Program-made: the position numbers and the translations under genes
Notes under the pieces: generated by a model
The model's database searches: none
Seen by the model: the letters and a program-made list of their open reading frames with translations, nothing else
What the model was told of the DNA's origin: nothing
Source of the DNA: Gyrodactylus bullatarudis
Lineage: Eukaryota; Platyhelminthes; Monogenea; Gyrodactylidea; Gyrodactylidae
Direction of reading: 5' to 3'
DNA: 64,000 bases
Assembly: GCA_012064415.1 (NCBI GenBank)
Contig: SSNU01000675.1
Location: forward strand, 124,001 to 188,000
Shown: positions 33,336-45,796 of the stretch, piece after piece
How positions within the stretch are numbered: the stretch's first letter is position 1
Layout of the letters: every line of letters starts with the position of its first letter

Positions 33336-34284
33336 TTTGTCAACTCCTGACGAATAAATGCTACTGGCTAAACCTAAATGTTCCCAACATTATTGCATGT
33401 ATAAATATATATCGATAGTCGGTGTTTGTTTCTGAAGAGAACCGAAGAAAATAAAGCTTTATTCACCAGAACAATCTTACGTTCGTTCTTAAATTTAACT
33501 TTTTTTTACTCATCAGAAATCATTTTGTAATATAAAATATTAATAATTGATTCAATTAATGAAATAATACCACGAAAACGATACTTGCCCAACAGAAGAA
33601 GTTATTCTATAGTTATTTACTGCAAATCATTTACAGATTATAAAAATTTGTATTTCTTTTAAAATACATATAAAATTTCTTTAATATAGATTCATTTGAA
33701 ATTTCTTTTGAAGAATCAAATTATTTTTCAGAATCGGGAATTTTCCGAAGCTTACCTGAGTGTTAAACTTAAAATAAATCTAATCTTGATGTATTTCCAA
33801 ATTTCATTAAGAAACCAGTTCGAAAGGCTCACTTTTATCGATTTAAGAAAATTTTTTAATTGGCGTGTTTTTTCCTTTTTTCAAAGTTTGAGTTGAAAAT
33901 TTTATTTTGACTTCAAGGTCTGAGAGGAATCAAACATTATTTTAGAAATGGAAAATAATTATCATCATTCAATTCTTAAAAGAACCGTTAAATTGAACTG
34001 GTCTAAGATCATCCAAATTTACTAACTTTTAGGCAGTGAAGATGGTAGAAATATAGGAATTTGTAATCAACAAAAATTTACAAAGTTTAAAATAAATTGA
34101 ATAACCGCGTGAACTCGAAATGTGCCTCCAAAGTTTCTTTTTTCTTAAATCGGTCAAAGTGGGCCTTTTTGAATCGGATTTCAAAGAAACATCAGATAAT
34201 TTTTAGACAATCTCGTAAGGAGTTTTGCTAATCTCTAATATCCATGGAATATTTTTCCTAATTATTCTTTGAATATTTTTACAG
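33336..34284. other. Intergenic, no gene seen
   Basis: AT-rich. A 66-codon ORF at 33696-33896 has no support. The end of the region (GAATATTTTTACAG, to 34284) is a good 3' splice site 4 nt before the CAP gene 2 start codon. Confidence 0.5.
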
Positions 34285-34288
34285 CTCG

Positions 34289-37200
34289 ATGGGAAATGTA
34301 AGTTGAAAGTTTCCTACTTGAATTTCTATTATCTAGCTTTGTTTCTAGTTACAGTTAAATTTACTGAACCGGAAAAGGTTTGTTTCTTTTACCCATTTTA
34401 TCCTTGAATTCGAAAAAATTCGATTCCTCAAAATAATCTCGATAAAAAATTTTAGTCTGCCAGAAAGGTTGCTAGTTGACGGGAAGATAATTTACTATTT
34501 ATGTAGTTAGTAAGGGATAGTATTTATTTTTTCAATAAAGTAATGTCGGACACCATGTTCACTGAACATTGTTCAGTCACATATTTTAGAAAATCATGAA
34601 TCCCTTCAAAAACTTGAGAAATCTTTCTTTGACTGTCAATAAAGCAAACTGCATTTTATAAATTGAAACTTTATTTTCCATTAAAAAATTATTCAATAGA
34701 AAATCTTTTTGCAAATTCCGAAAAAATGCAAAATTGCAAATTTTACAATTTTATTGAGCAGACTCAAAATGATTCCATTTAGAGTGCAATAAGGTTATTT
34801 TCGATCAGAAAAAACATGAGCCAAAATTCAAGAAGAGTTTTAATTTCCTTATTCATGATCGAGATAACAGTAATTTTTGGGAAAATGTTGTCAACTTTAA
34901 AAATTCAGTGCTCATTACGAATCCTCTTATGACATTGAATTTTCATTTTTCTGATCAAAAATTCAATAATCTTTAACTTAAGCTACTTTCCATCAGACTC
35001 GAAAGATAATCCACATTTGATGGTCCAAAGTCATGAGTTCAAAGTATAATCGATGTCAGAGGTTTAAAACAATTCGATTCTGATATTTCAAAAATATCAA
35101 GATTAAAACCAGTACTCGAATTTGCCTATAAAGGCTGAGAAAAAGGCTTTTAATGACTTTAGGTCATTCCTCATGGTGGTAATTGTTTTTTTTTAGATTA
35201 TTTGATTCTCTACAATTATGACGAGTTTCGGTGATCTTCTTTAGGCAATTCCGAGTTCTTGCTCGGAAATACCAGTTTTGAATTTGTTTGAAATTGATTA
35301 AAACTTTGAATCTATCTATCTTTCCAATGTTTTTTCAATAAATTCAATCGGATACTTTCTGATGGTCTTGAGAATCAAATTTAGGGTACTTCAATTTTTT
35401 CGTTATTTCTTTCCCTTCAATTAATTTAATTTAAAGAAATGATGATAAATTTTATTTTTCACGTCTTCAGCTGGTTTTCGAAGACTTGGAACAGTTCCGA
35501 CAAGATGTCTATGAGCTTCACAACATGTACAGGCAATATCATAATGCCAAACCCCTCATATTAGATCAGGTAAGTGATAGAGAATACTTTAGACTTCTAT
35601 GCCTAAATGATAACAACTTGAATCAAGGAGCTATGTGAATTAGCTCAGAAATGGGCCACAAAAATGCTCAAAGAGGGCAAACCATCCTATCCAAATGAGA
35701 AGTGGAATGAGGTTCCATTGGGTGAAAATGTCTCGTATAGAAGTACTTACTTTGATCATCTTCCAGGTTAGTTTACTCCAGAAAATAAGTTCTACTTGAA
35801 ACATGAATCATAGAGCTGCAAAAATTAAAATTTCTGATTGATTTTGTCAGCTCTACAAATTATGCTTAAACAGGTTGAAGATTATAAATATCTATTCTAA
35901 ATGAGTTCATTCCATTACTGGTTACGAAACTGCTAAAAATTTAAGGCTCTAAATTAATATTTTTATCCAAAATATAGAAATTTTTCAAGATATATATGTG
36001 AAAAAGATTCAAGTTGATGAATTTTGGTAAAAGCTCCTATTTTAACCCCCTCACCTTTCTATTGACTGTGTTAAACAAACTTTAGATTTGGAATGAACCA
36101 TCACAAACCATATTAATGTAAAGCAAGTTGACATGAAGATGAGAATTTACTATTTTTACAAAAAACTCGATATTTTTCTTCGGAAAGTCAGGAAATAAAT
36201 TATTTTTCAAATTCCATAATAAAATAAGCCAATAAGTTGGGAAAATTTTTAAAAATTTCCGAAAAAATCCAATCTGACTAAAATAAGTCAGTTTTTCGAA
36301 TCCAAAATTTTTATCGATTTCAATGATTTAAAGCAGTTAAATGCAGATCTTCGAGACCAACATTAGACAAAGATTTCGAATTCAGCCGTGAAGGTAGAGA
36401 GGTATCTACTGTTTTCAAGAAAAAGTTAAACTTTTAAATTCGGATAATCCCCCTTCGTAATAATCAATAAATTCTAATTTTTTGATTTCTCACCATAATG
36501 AAGAATTTCTGGAGCTGAATTCGAAATCTTTGTCTAATATTGGTCTTGAAGGTCTGCATTTAACTGCTTTAAATCTTTTAAATCGATAAAAATTTTGGAT
36601 TCGAAAGTTGAAAAAGTGGAAATTTTGTGCTTTCACGAAATACTGACTAATTTTGGTCAGATTGGATTTTTTCGGAAATTTTAAAAAATTTTCCCAACTT
36701 ATTGGCTTATTTTATTATGGAATTCGAAAAATAATTTTTTCCTGACTTTCAGAAGAAAATTATCGAGTTTTTATAAAAATAGTAAATTCTCATCTTCATG
36801 TCAATTAGGTTTTAGAGTTTTTTTTATTTCATGTTTTTTTACTCATTTACATGAATAATAAATTTGAAATGTATTCCTTGATTAGCAAATGATCTGATGA
36901 AAGTTTGGGAAAACGAAGCAAAAAATTATGATTACAACAGTGAAACCAATGATATTTCACAAAGTGGTAAGTTCTACATTTCTCCTATTGAAAATAACTA
37001 TCTGTTTCAACTTTTGAAGTTTTACATGGTCTCTATCTTTTATCTATAAATAAACTCATTTCATGGTCCATCCAATAATTTGAACTGGAAATTTCTCTTA
37101 ATTTATTCAATAGCTTCAGAAAATGTCTAAAAATGGTGTATTTATGAGAAATAGATCATCTTAGTACTAGAATTTCTACAAGAGAGGTCTAATTGACTCA

Positions 37201-37485
37201 AAAAAATTCGATCTTGGATAGTTTTTCAAGAATTCTCAGACTTGGTATGAAATTTCTTTTAATTCACTCAATAGAACTTGTATAAAATTGAAATAAAATT
37301 ATTTTTAATCATCTTTTCCGCTAAAAGGTCATTTCACCCAAGTCATCTGGAAGGATACTCAACTCATCGGAATAGGACGAGCTAGATGTTCAAATCTGAA
37401 CAAGACCTATGTTGTCATCTTTTACTATCCTCCAGGAAATGTTGTTGGTCGCTATAGAGAAAACCTAGAACCGAGACGAGTTTAA
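34289..37485 (+). CDS. CAP-superfamily protein, GAPR-1/GLIPR2-like (copy 2), predicted N-myristoylated
   Basis: Exons 34289-34297, 35471-35569, 35628-35766, 36886-36966, 37328-37485; GT-AG borders and phases agree, giving 161 residues, close to the 154 of human GAPR-1. The first coding exon holds only ATG-Gly-Asn: MGNLVFED gives a glycine at position 2, as in GAPR-1, which is myristoylated and sits on the cytosolic face of Golgi membranes. Family blocks: VYELHNMYRQYH, LCELAQKWA, LGENVSY, MKVWENEAKNYDY, GHFTQVIWKDT, FYYPPGNVVG. The first exon begins 4 nt after TTTTTACAG, so its 5' UTR comes from an unseen exon or a spliced leader. A nearby 29-nt segment with splice-like borders (34349-34377) breaks frame and is left out. 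Intron 3 (1.1 kb) holds an FB-1 foldback. AATAAA at 37580-37585. Confidence 0.88.
36128..36804. repeat. Foldback family FB-1, most complete copy (677 bp)
   Basis: Two arms of 260-300 bp, 36128-36390 and 36505-36804, in inverse orientation around a loop of about 110 bp. Outer ends: TTGACATGAAGATGAGAATT and its complement. Inner ends: GCAGTTAAATGCAGATCTTC and the inverse. It lies entirely inside intron 3 of CAP gene 2. Transcribed, it would form a very long hairpin. No ORF and no obvious target duplication. Confidence 0.85.
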
Positions 37486-37957
37486 CTCACTAAACTACAT
37501 TTCTCCTTCTACTTGAGACAAGCAGTTTATTTACACATTTCACAATGCCAAATTCCTATTTATTCCCATGATTAAAAATAATAAAGGTAAAGTTTTCTAT
37601 TATTTGACTACACTCTTCTAATATATTTTCCTTGACTAATGAGAGGTCGTTAAAGCTTCGACCAATGAAATTTAACTAAATAATTTGAGGAAAAAAGGCT
37701 GATGATATAGACTTAATAGATTACATCTTATTCAAGTAAAATCAGAAACTTTGATGGGGAAAATTTTTAATGGCTTAGAAAAAAGTAGCATCATTAGATC
37801 GCGTTGAGTAAATTTGATTTTTCTTGTCTTGTGGCCATAAAAAGCTTTTTCTGGACCCTCTCTCACTTTAAAATCTATAAAAATTTAGCTTTTTGTGAAA
37901 ATCATGAATTTACAACTTTGTATTATTTAGCTTTACCAATCCAGATAAATCTAAATA

Positions 37958-38490
37958 GTCAACATGAAGGTGAGATTTCACCATTTTGACAAAAATCTCA
38001 GTATTTTTGTCCGGAATGTCAGGATCCCATATAATGAAATGAGACCATAGGTTGATATAAAAAAAGTTCTGAAAAAAACTCTAGTCAGAATTTGATCGTT
38101 TTATGAACTTGCACGAAAATGCACTGAATCTCCACTTTTAAGGTTTAACCTAAAGACAAAGAATTCGAACTCGGCTAACGAAGTCCACAGAAATTCGTTA
38201 TTATCGTGGGAAATCGAATAAATTTAAATAAAATTTGAATTCTATGTCTAAGGATGATACGATATGTCTTTATGGAATTGTTTTAAATCTTCGAAATCTA
38301 TTAAAAACTTCAAGCTTAACTCTTATAACAAGACTTATTTTTGGCCAGATTAAATTATTTTTCAGAATTTTTTTCAACCTTAACAATTCATGGGCTCATT
38401 TCATCATAGAATTTAAAAATTAAATTTATTGACTTTCTGAAAAAGATTGAGTTTTTGGTAATAATTAGTAAAATTTCATCTTCATGTCAA
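37958..38490. repeat. Foldback family FB-1, diverged copy
   Basis: Outer ends CAACATGAAGGTGAGATTTC (left) and AAATTTCATCTTCATGTCAA (right) match FB-1. Internal blocks (AATGCACTGAATCTCCACTT, GTCAGGATCCCA, CATTTCATCATAGAATTTAA) align with the family at lower identity. ORFs of 61-71 codons across the arms are not conserved between copies. Confidence 0.75.
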
Positions 38491-39570
38491 TTAGGTTTAG
38501 AATTTCTTGAAAAAATATTTCGAAATGTATCGGCATCCTTTTTCTATAAGCTGTATCACATTTCTTCTCAAATGTACTCTTTTTTTCTCAAACATATCGA
38601 TGGAATCTTGCATTGCGTAATCATTTATCGATTCGAATAACTCTAACTCTAAAATTGAACCTTTTATTCTTGAAAAAACATTTACAATCTTGTCTCTTTC
38701 AGTCCCATTCATCTTTTCTTAGACTTTAACTGTATTATTAACTGATTCAGTGGAAGAGACGATTTTACTCAAAGAATTAACATAACATTCTTCAATTACT
38801 GAGTCAATATGACATTTTCTCTAATATGAAAAGTATCGTACAACGAATAAATGTAAAGAACATGTTGATCTCATCATCAACTCTAATACCAGTCCATGTG
38901 TACTTTTATTGAGACTTTTTATTTAGATTCAAATGAAATCGCAAAAAAAGAGCCAACTAGGTATACACTTTGGACTGTACTTTATCATTTCTCAATTGAT
39001 ATTTACATAGAATCTTGAAATTCAACAGATTTGATTGGATTATTTGATAAACATTTCTTCCATTCTCGATCAATAAATGATCATACGAATGGAAGAAAAA
39101 AAATTTTCTGATCAAAATTTCATTCAGACCCAGTTTTTTCACTATTTTTGGTTAGTAATCTAAGCAGATTCATAAATTTTAGCTTTCTCCAGACTTGTCA
39201 ATGGAAGGAAAATTTCCCCGACTCATGCCTGACAGCTTTAAAAAAAGATTTTAATTTTTCCACTTTTACTAAATATACTTTGAGAGATACCATCGAGCTT
39301 AGCTTCTAAACCAGAAGAGGTAGCTCAGAAGTTTATAATGCTATAAATATTTTAGAGCACAAAAGTTATTTCTAAAACTCTCATAATTTCAGTAGGTAAA
39401 AAAATAATTAGCTAGACTGTATAATTTTGTCAATGATCAATGAACGAGTTTGCACTACGATCAACTATCCAGTTCATAGGTCGTCTTGACTAATCTTTAC
39501 AAAAAAGGTAAAAATAACTACAGTTCGAGAATGTGAACTTATTTTTATTTACAAAACAAACATTTGATTT
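38491..39570. other. Intergenic, no gene seen
   Basis: AT-rich between the FB-1 copy and the 3' end of the minus-strand membrane-protein gene. No supported feature except TTTATT (AATAAA on the minus strand) at 39544-39549. Confidence 0.5.
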
Positions 39571-40644
39571 TCAATATCTCATTTCGTTATACGTCTTTCC
39601 TCTGGTCATAACTCGTCGAATCAGCACCAATAAAAGAACAAGTAACATTTGCAAACATATTAGACCTCCATGAATCATTAGAGTGTAATCAGACTGTCTC
39701 ATTGGACCATTTGAGCAAGTCTATAAAAAGATTTTCTATTACATGTTAATTGACGTACCTTGATTTGATCGACAAGACTCAAATGAGATGTTTGATTAAG
39801 GCCCAATAGATGGCGAGTGGCTAGCGTGGAATACTCCTCGCCCAACTCTCGATCCCATAATGAAACCTGACATGATGAATGTTCACAAGATATTTTTATG
39901 AGTGGAAACTCGACGCCTATTGGCAGTAGTTTGAGTATATTCCATTCAATTTGACGCTGAATTTTTCCAATTTCCTGGTAACCATCCACTTTGAAATTAA
40001 TCCCTTTTCAAAAAATATCAAAAGGAAAAATTATCAAATAAAAACTACAAAAACAAGTTAAATGGAAAACTAAGTGTGCCATTGAATTCCTTGTAAAATT
40101 GAATTCCCAGTTTCTTTTTGGGCCAAAAATTTGAAAGAAAGTCAGATTTGTGATATTTTCATTCCAAAATACGTGTAACCAGTCCTTAAATCCTTGAATT
40201 ACTTTTATTTATTTTCGAAATTATTTTTAGAAAGTAAACAAAGCATTCTCATTCTCACTGAATACTTGTATAGAAGATTCCTCTGAGAAGAACCTATATT
40301 TTTTCCCATAATTTTATTCAAATTTTTTTATTATTCACATTAAATTACCTCCAAGAGTATTATTGGAACTGTTGTTATTTGCTTGACTATTTTTTCGTTC
40401 AATGTTTGCAGAGATAATTCTATCAAAAATGAGTAAATAACATTAGTATTAATTGAGCATTCATTAAAATTAGTCATTTCTCGGCTTACTCTACCATTGT
40501 ACTTTGATTCGTTGAATTTAGAAATTGAGAATTCAATAATGAATATTTACCATCCATACTCTGGGCTAGATTGATCCTCCTGTTATCAAAGCGTTCTCCC
40601 ATTCTACCAGTTTGAATATCGTAATGATAAAACTCTAAGAGGAT
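39571..40644 (-). CDS. 3' part of a gene for a single-pass membrane protein, family unknown
   Basis: Reading right to left: exon 40551-40644, exon 39759-40003, a 38-bp intron (39721-39758), and terminal exon 39571-39720 with TGA at 39571-39573. All junctions keep frame. The encoded 163 residues run from ILLEFYHYDIQTGRMGERF through LLPIGVEFPLIKISCEHSSC to a hydrophobic helix IHGGLICLQMLLVLLLVLI, followed by a basic tail RRVMTRGKTYNEMRY. This is a type I topology with a short cytosolic end if a signal peptide lies upstream. Cys pair CEHSSC and a possible N-glycosylation site NQT precede the helix. A possible upstream exon at 41053-41147 (DRLFVYEKMISLQPIVISF) would join in phase but has a weak donor. 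The 5' end was not found and I do not recognise the family. Confidence 0.65.
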
Positions 40645-41147
40645 CTGTTAAAACGAATACAATTATAATTATAATTCTCAATGGATTTTGAATGTATCCA
40701 AAAAAAATAAATACTATTCCTTATCGAAGCAGTTTAATCATGCTATGAAGCTATGCTCAATTTATTAAAAATAAATGCCTAATAATTATTATAAATATGG
40801 TAAGCATTTTATGAGTCAAAATAAGCTATTTTTAGCAAAATTAAAAATATCATATAAAATACTTAAATACTCTAGGAAAAGTATTTGATTTATATCCAAT
40901 GTTCTATTGTTTGTCTTTTGGTACTTTATAACTGTTCTATGTTTAGATGAATTGCCATTTTTTTGGTGGCCTGGAAAGATATGTTATGTGTTTTAAATAT
41001 TCTAGTAGGGTTTCATCATCAACCACAGTAAAGCAGACCTTTCTTGGCAGACCTTGGCCATTCCATTTTCAAATGATATTACAATAGGTTGAAGAGAAAT
41101 CATTTTCTCATATACGAACAACCGATCAGGGCTTACTTTCATCCATT

Positions 41148-41934
41148 CTAAAATGGAATAATTATAATTCAAGATGGAAACAATTACCTGTAACTGAGGT
41201 GACTGGAATTATCAAGAAATAGCTATTCTGCAAAATAAAATAGCACTCGGTACAAAATTAGCTAAAATAGCATTTTTGCGTACCCTAGTAATTTATTATT
41301 AATAACTAAGAACTGACCGAAACTATTGCATGTTCTTGCGAAAATCATCGTCATGAATCTGAATTAAAAAGACACTAAGGGCTTACCAACATCTAGGACA
41401 TGAAACAAAATCATGCGGATTAAGCGAATTTCATGAGTCTATCTATCGATCATTTGCTTAAAAAATATGATAATTTTGCGAATCCATGAGATTCCCAGTG
41501 CCCTGTATTTGATAAGATTAATACATGATTTTTTTGATGGGGACATAATACAATGAGTTACATAGCTAACGCCTCGAGCCAACTTTATCCTTTATTTATA
41601 CCTTTCTGTCCCAAAATACTATTTTTAGGCATTGAACAGCAAAAACCGATCTGAATAACCTTTTTATTCCTATGATTGTTTGATCATACACTTTTATTTC
41701 ATAAATGATGATTACGAATAAGTAATTCACGTAGTTTTTCAAACACGTCCGAAAATCCACTTAAATTCATAATTTAGAAAAATTGGAGGAAAATATATTT
41801 AAACCAAATGTACATTTCTTGAAGTATCATCAGTGGTAATTCTTCAAAAATGATATAAGTTAAAAGTTCATTCAAAATAATAATTTACAAATCATGAAAG
41901 AGATAGTAAAAGTCAAAGAAAATAAGAATAAAAT
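41148..41934. other. Intergenic, no gene seen
   Basis: AT-rich, between the membrane-protein gene and a Penelope-like fragment. The 5' exons of the membrane-protein gene may lie here but could not be found. Confidence 0.4.
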
Positions 41935-42690
41935 GCAGGCTGAAAAAACACCAAAACTCTCCAATAAATAGCAACAGTGGAGAGAAAAGTGAAAAAGCTT
42001 ACATTGGCCAAGGTAATTGAAGATTATAGGAATAGTTTTTTTGAACACATAGATTAGGTTTATATAGGTTAATAAGAAATTTTTCTTTCACCCATACATC
42101 TATGCTGTCGTCATTGGGGTTTTTGTATAAAACGGAAAAATTAGAAACTGAAGCTATATGATCTTCTTGTCTAAGGTGCCTAGTAACCGCAGTATCCTTC
42201 TTCAGATGATCCTCCGCTCGTGTAGATAATTTCCTAATAGTTCTACCTATATATGAGGCTCCACAATAGAGTTTTCTCCTCTGGCTTCAGCAAATCCTTA
42301 TGAATCAAACTAAATAATCTCTGAGTTTTAAATACAATTTTCAATTTTATGTTATGATAATGTTGATTGATGAGATCATTTAGTCTTCTTCTAATATCAT
42401 TACTGAACCCATCACCTTTGAAGTTGAGCTTCATAAAAATAGTTGTTTTCTCCAATTCATCTGTTTCGACAAGCTAATTTCTATCCATAGGTACATTCAT
42501 GAATTTGTCAACAAATTTACCGGGATAATCATTTTCCTTCAGACTTAAATGATGATTGAATAATTTACACAAAAACATAGCACAGGACCTTTGATGACTA
42601 AAATTATTGACGAAATGAAAATTAAGAAACTTTTTGCTCTTGTATCATGTATACCATCAATCTTATCTCAATCAAACCCTGGGTCAAGAC
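41935..42690 (-). mobile_element. Penelope-like retroelement fragment: RT C-terminal linker and GIY-YIG endonuclease
   Basis: Reading minus: FHFVNNFSHQRSCAMFLCKL, LSLKENDYPGKFVDKFMN, KLNFKGDGFSNDIRRRLNDL, FKTQRLFSLIHKDLL, then (after a frame break at the Cys region) SYIGRTIRKLSTRAEDHLKK, TAVTRHLRQ and ASVSNFSVLYKNPNDD. The HQRS-type block, the 'L..NGYP'-like NDYPGKF and the YIG...R...H nuclease are in the order typical of Penelope-like elements. The RT palm is absent. Stops and frameshifts show inactivity. Its 3' tail (to 41935) matches the tail of the 16963-17470 copy. Confidence 0.8.
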
Positions 42691-44229
42691 ATTATTATGT
42701 TCTATGCACCATTAGAATTCTCAAGGAACGATATTAGATTCTGACCCAAGTTTGAAATCGAAAATGTGAGACTTACTTCAGGTGTGTCATTCAGTTGGTA
42801 GGCTTTTGGTGAAATGAAAACTCTGATAATATCCTCTTCTGTTACAAAACTTTGATAAATCCTTAATATTTCGATTACAGTATTGTGAGAAGCTTACAAC
42901 TCTTGTGATTGATAGACCAAGATTGCAAAGCTAGCTTTAGGCCTATGGGAGATTTTAATTTCAATAGATCCGCGATAGAAATACGGATCAAGTTTAGTCA
43001 TGTTCATTCTTATGAATGAGTCTTATCTATAAAATTAGGTAAATTGTATTTATATATCAGAGATTCATTGGACAGAAATTCCAGTGTTTACTCAGTTAGT
43101 CATGCGGTCTATTAACCAAAGCAAATTATATATTATGAACTTTAATTTTATTCTTTTTTTCTTATTTGCGTTAAATGTCATTTTTGTAATTCTAGAAGTG
43201 TTGACAACCAAATCTTTTCTAGTGTAATTGAACAATGAGATAGTCTTTGAGAAAAGTAAATTTATTCTACAGCAATCATTCTAGTCAATAAAAATACTGT
43301 AACTACTTGAAAGTATATATTAAAATATATTTATAAAATACTTAATTGATCAATAGTCATGAAAAAAGTAAGATCGTTCTCTAAGACTCAAAGAAAAGCT
43401 AAAAAATTGATGATAATTGATTTAAAAAATTGGCTGTCAAAACGAAACGGATGATAGATTTGAAAAGGTTATTGCGCAATTAAATATTTTCTATAATGAA
43501 TTTGCGGATATTTTGCTGTTTTTGTAATTCCGTTCACGTTTGGTAACCAACTCTGGTTGCTAAATTTAACCAATGGTTCATGATAAATTGAATATTTCTT
43601 TTCAAAATAAAGTGATTAACAGTGTCACTTGATACGAAAGTAGAAAAATAAATTTTTTTCTGAGGCTTTTGGAGAGATATAAAAAGATTTTCTTATCATC
43701 AGCTTATCTTAACACTTTGTTTTTCTGAAAAATAATCAATAGATAATATTACGAGGTAATCGGAAAAAAAGAAGAAATAAAATTTCATGAAAGCTAATTT
43801 AATCCCTTCATGTCGTCCAATTAAAGCTAAGTCAATATGAAGATAGGAATTCATGATTTGCAAGATTTTTTGGAGCCTAGATCATGTGGTCCACGGCATG
43901 AAGAAAACAAATTTTCAAAAATCAATTTTCATGGATATTACGGCATATTTCAAATTTCATTTTTATGAACTTTGAGTAAAAAAGACAAAGTGATCAAAAT
44001 TTGATTTTTACGATCACAATTAGACAAAGAAATCAAATATGCTGAATCAGATTTCATCGTGCGAATTTCGATATTTTGAACATCTGTAGAAAAAGAAAAG
44101 GAAGAGAAGGCTAGAGTAGTATTTCTTAAAAAATAATGGTTGGTCGGGAACTCGATAATGAATTTCTCCTGAACAGCCAAAAATTCATTAGTAGAGAGAC
44201 GTTTATTATTCCATAAGATATGAGCTTTT
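42691..44229. other. Intergenic, no gene seen
   Basis: AT-rich. A stretch at about 43815-44060 has faint similarity to FB-1 (GTCAATATGAAGATAGGAAT; TTAGACAAAGAAATCAAAT), probably an old copy. Confidence 0.4.
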
Positions 44230-44770
44230 ATCTTATGTCACGATAATTATTTTAACACTTGGCTTCATGTGAATTAGCACAGAATATACTTTATAAGAAA
44301 ATAGAAATAATGTGTTGGTTAAAGTCAGGGAAGAAACATAAATCATGAATGGGTTTTTGATTGCAATTGAATTGGTGTTGGCTGGCGATCTGGAGTAGAG
44401 AGAATAAAGAAATCTACTTTGAATTCTTTTTTCGATATATCTAGCCTGGTCAATAGTCAGGTTAATTAAAAAGGGCTGAGATATAGTCAAAGTTTGTTAC
44501 CACTGATGATTTATACGCCTTAATTCTTAGAGATTTTGAAAATTTAAGAAATGCCATGAACATGGAGTTTATTTTAGGTGGGTTAGAGCAAGGATCATTT
44601 TATAGGATCGTTCAATTTTGATTGAAGATTCAGAGAATTTTTTCATGATGAATGCATAACGGCGGACCCAAGATGCGAGCATTGTATGAATTAAGTTCAG
44701 ATTAAGAGAGAATAAAGAAATCAATTAATATTATTCAATCCATATTCTTTAAGAGTTTTGGCATATTACA
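44230..44770 (-). mobile_element. Diverged LINE fragment
   Basis: The minus-strand frame includes ARYIEKRIQSRFLYSLYS, matching LEIEHIQSRFLYFLYP of the better LINE copy at 59935-61078. Plus-strand blocks such as GAGAGAATAAAGAAATC and GCATTGTATGAATTAAG correspond to the same family's C-terminal region. Confidence 0.6.
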
Positions 44771-45796
44771 AATTGAAAATTAAGTTTAGTTTCTCAATAC
44801 CCACTGAGGATATTCGTGAGTATCGAAACTCACACCGGGGTTTCAATATTCACCGTAACATAGTCTCTTTCTTTATATCCAAAAAATTTTGCATTCGAAA
44901 TTCAAAATTTTTCAATCTAAACTGAAAAATATTCATTCTGATTAGCAAAGAGAACTCTCTATCAGTTTATTTGTCATCTTTTAAATTAAAAAATAATAAT
45001 TTTTTTTAAACATTGTCATTTAAAGCCTCATTATTTATTTAGAACTTTAATATAATATCTTTCCACATTAAAGACAAGACTGGAAATCTTTTCAGTAGTT
45101 AATAACTACTAGTTATGGATCCTTTTGCTTTTTCTTCAATTAATTCTAAATTTTTGATTCTAAATTCAGCTATTGATAAGCTCCTTTTTCTCTGATGTAT
45201 TCAAGAATAAGTTGGTCTTTCCAACGCAATTATTCTATTTATTTCATACATGTAAATGCTTTATATAAGTTCAATCGTTTCCAAATTTATTTCTATTATT
45301 TGTAACTCAGATTGAAATATTACCAATTAAGAATACAAAAATTTGAAATCAGAATGAAAAAGGCTAAATAATTATCCCCAACCCCTTATTACTTCTCTGA
45401 GCTCTCTGCTAATAAGAATGAAAATTTTTTTCATTTTAGATTGAAAAATGTTGAAATCAGAATTCCTAACTAAACAATTAGCTGTGAAAAATGATCACTA
45501 GAAAACATGATTAGCTCTGCCAAACCCTACTCCTCCTCCCTGAGGAATGTTTTAGACTCTCATTGATGCAATCAGGGAGGATTTTTAATTTTTCAATATC
45601 TCATGCATAAATATCAAGAGTCTGGGGAGAACCGGTGAAATAAAAGCTTCCAAATCCTCTAAGAAATGTATTTCTACTGATACAAATAGATAAAAGTAGA
45701 CAGATTTCAAGTAGTATAGTATATAATCCAAAAATTAATATAATTTATTTAATAATCTAAAATAATCTAAAATTTAAAGTACCTTTCTGTATTGTA
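44771..45796. other. 3' flank of the IPPK-like gene, no gene seen
   Basis: AT-rich. TTTATT (AATAAA on the minus strand) at 45744-45749 lies about 50 nt beyond the IPPK stop codon. Confidence 0.5.

Noticed and set aside
34349..34377. 29-nt segment with splice-like borders in CAP gene 2
   Set aside because: Including it shifts the frame of the clear CAP exons; the join 34297 to 35471 keeps frame without it.
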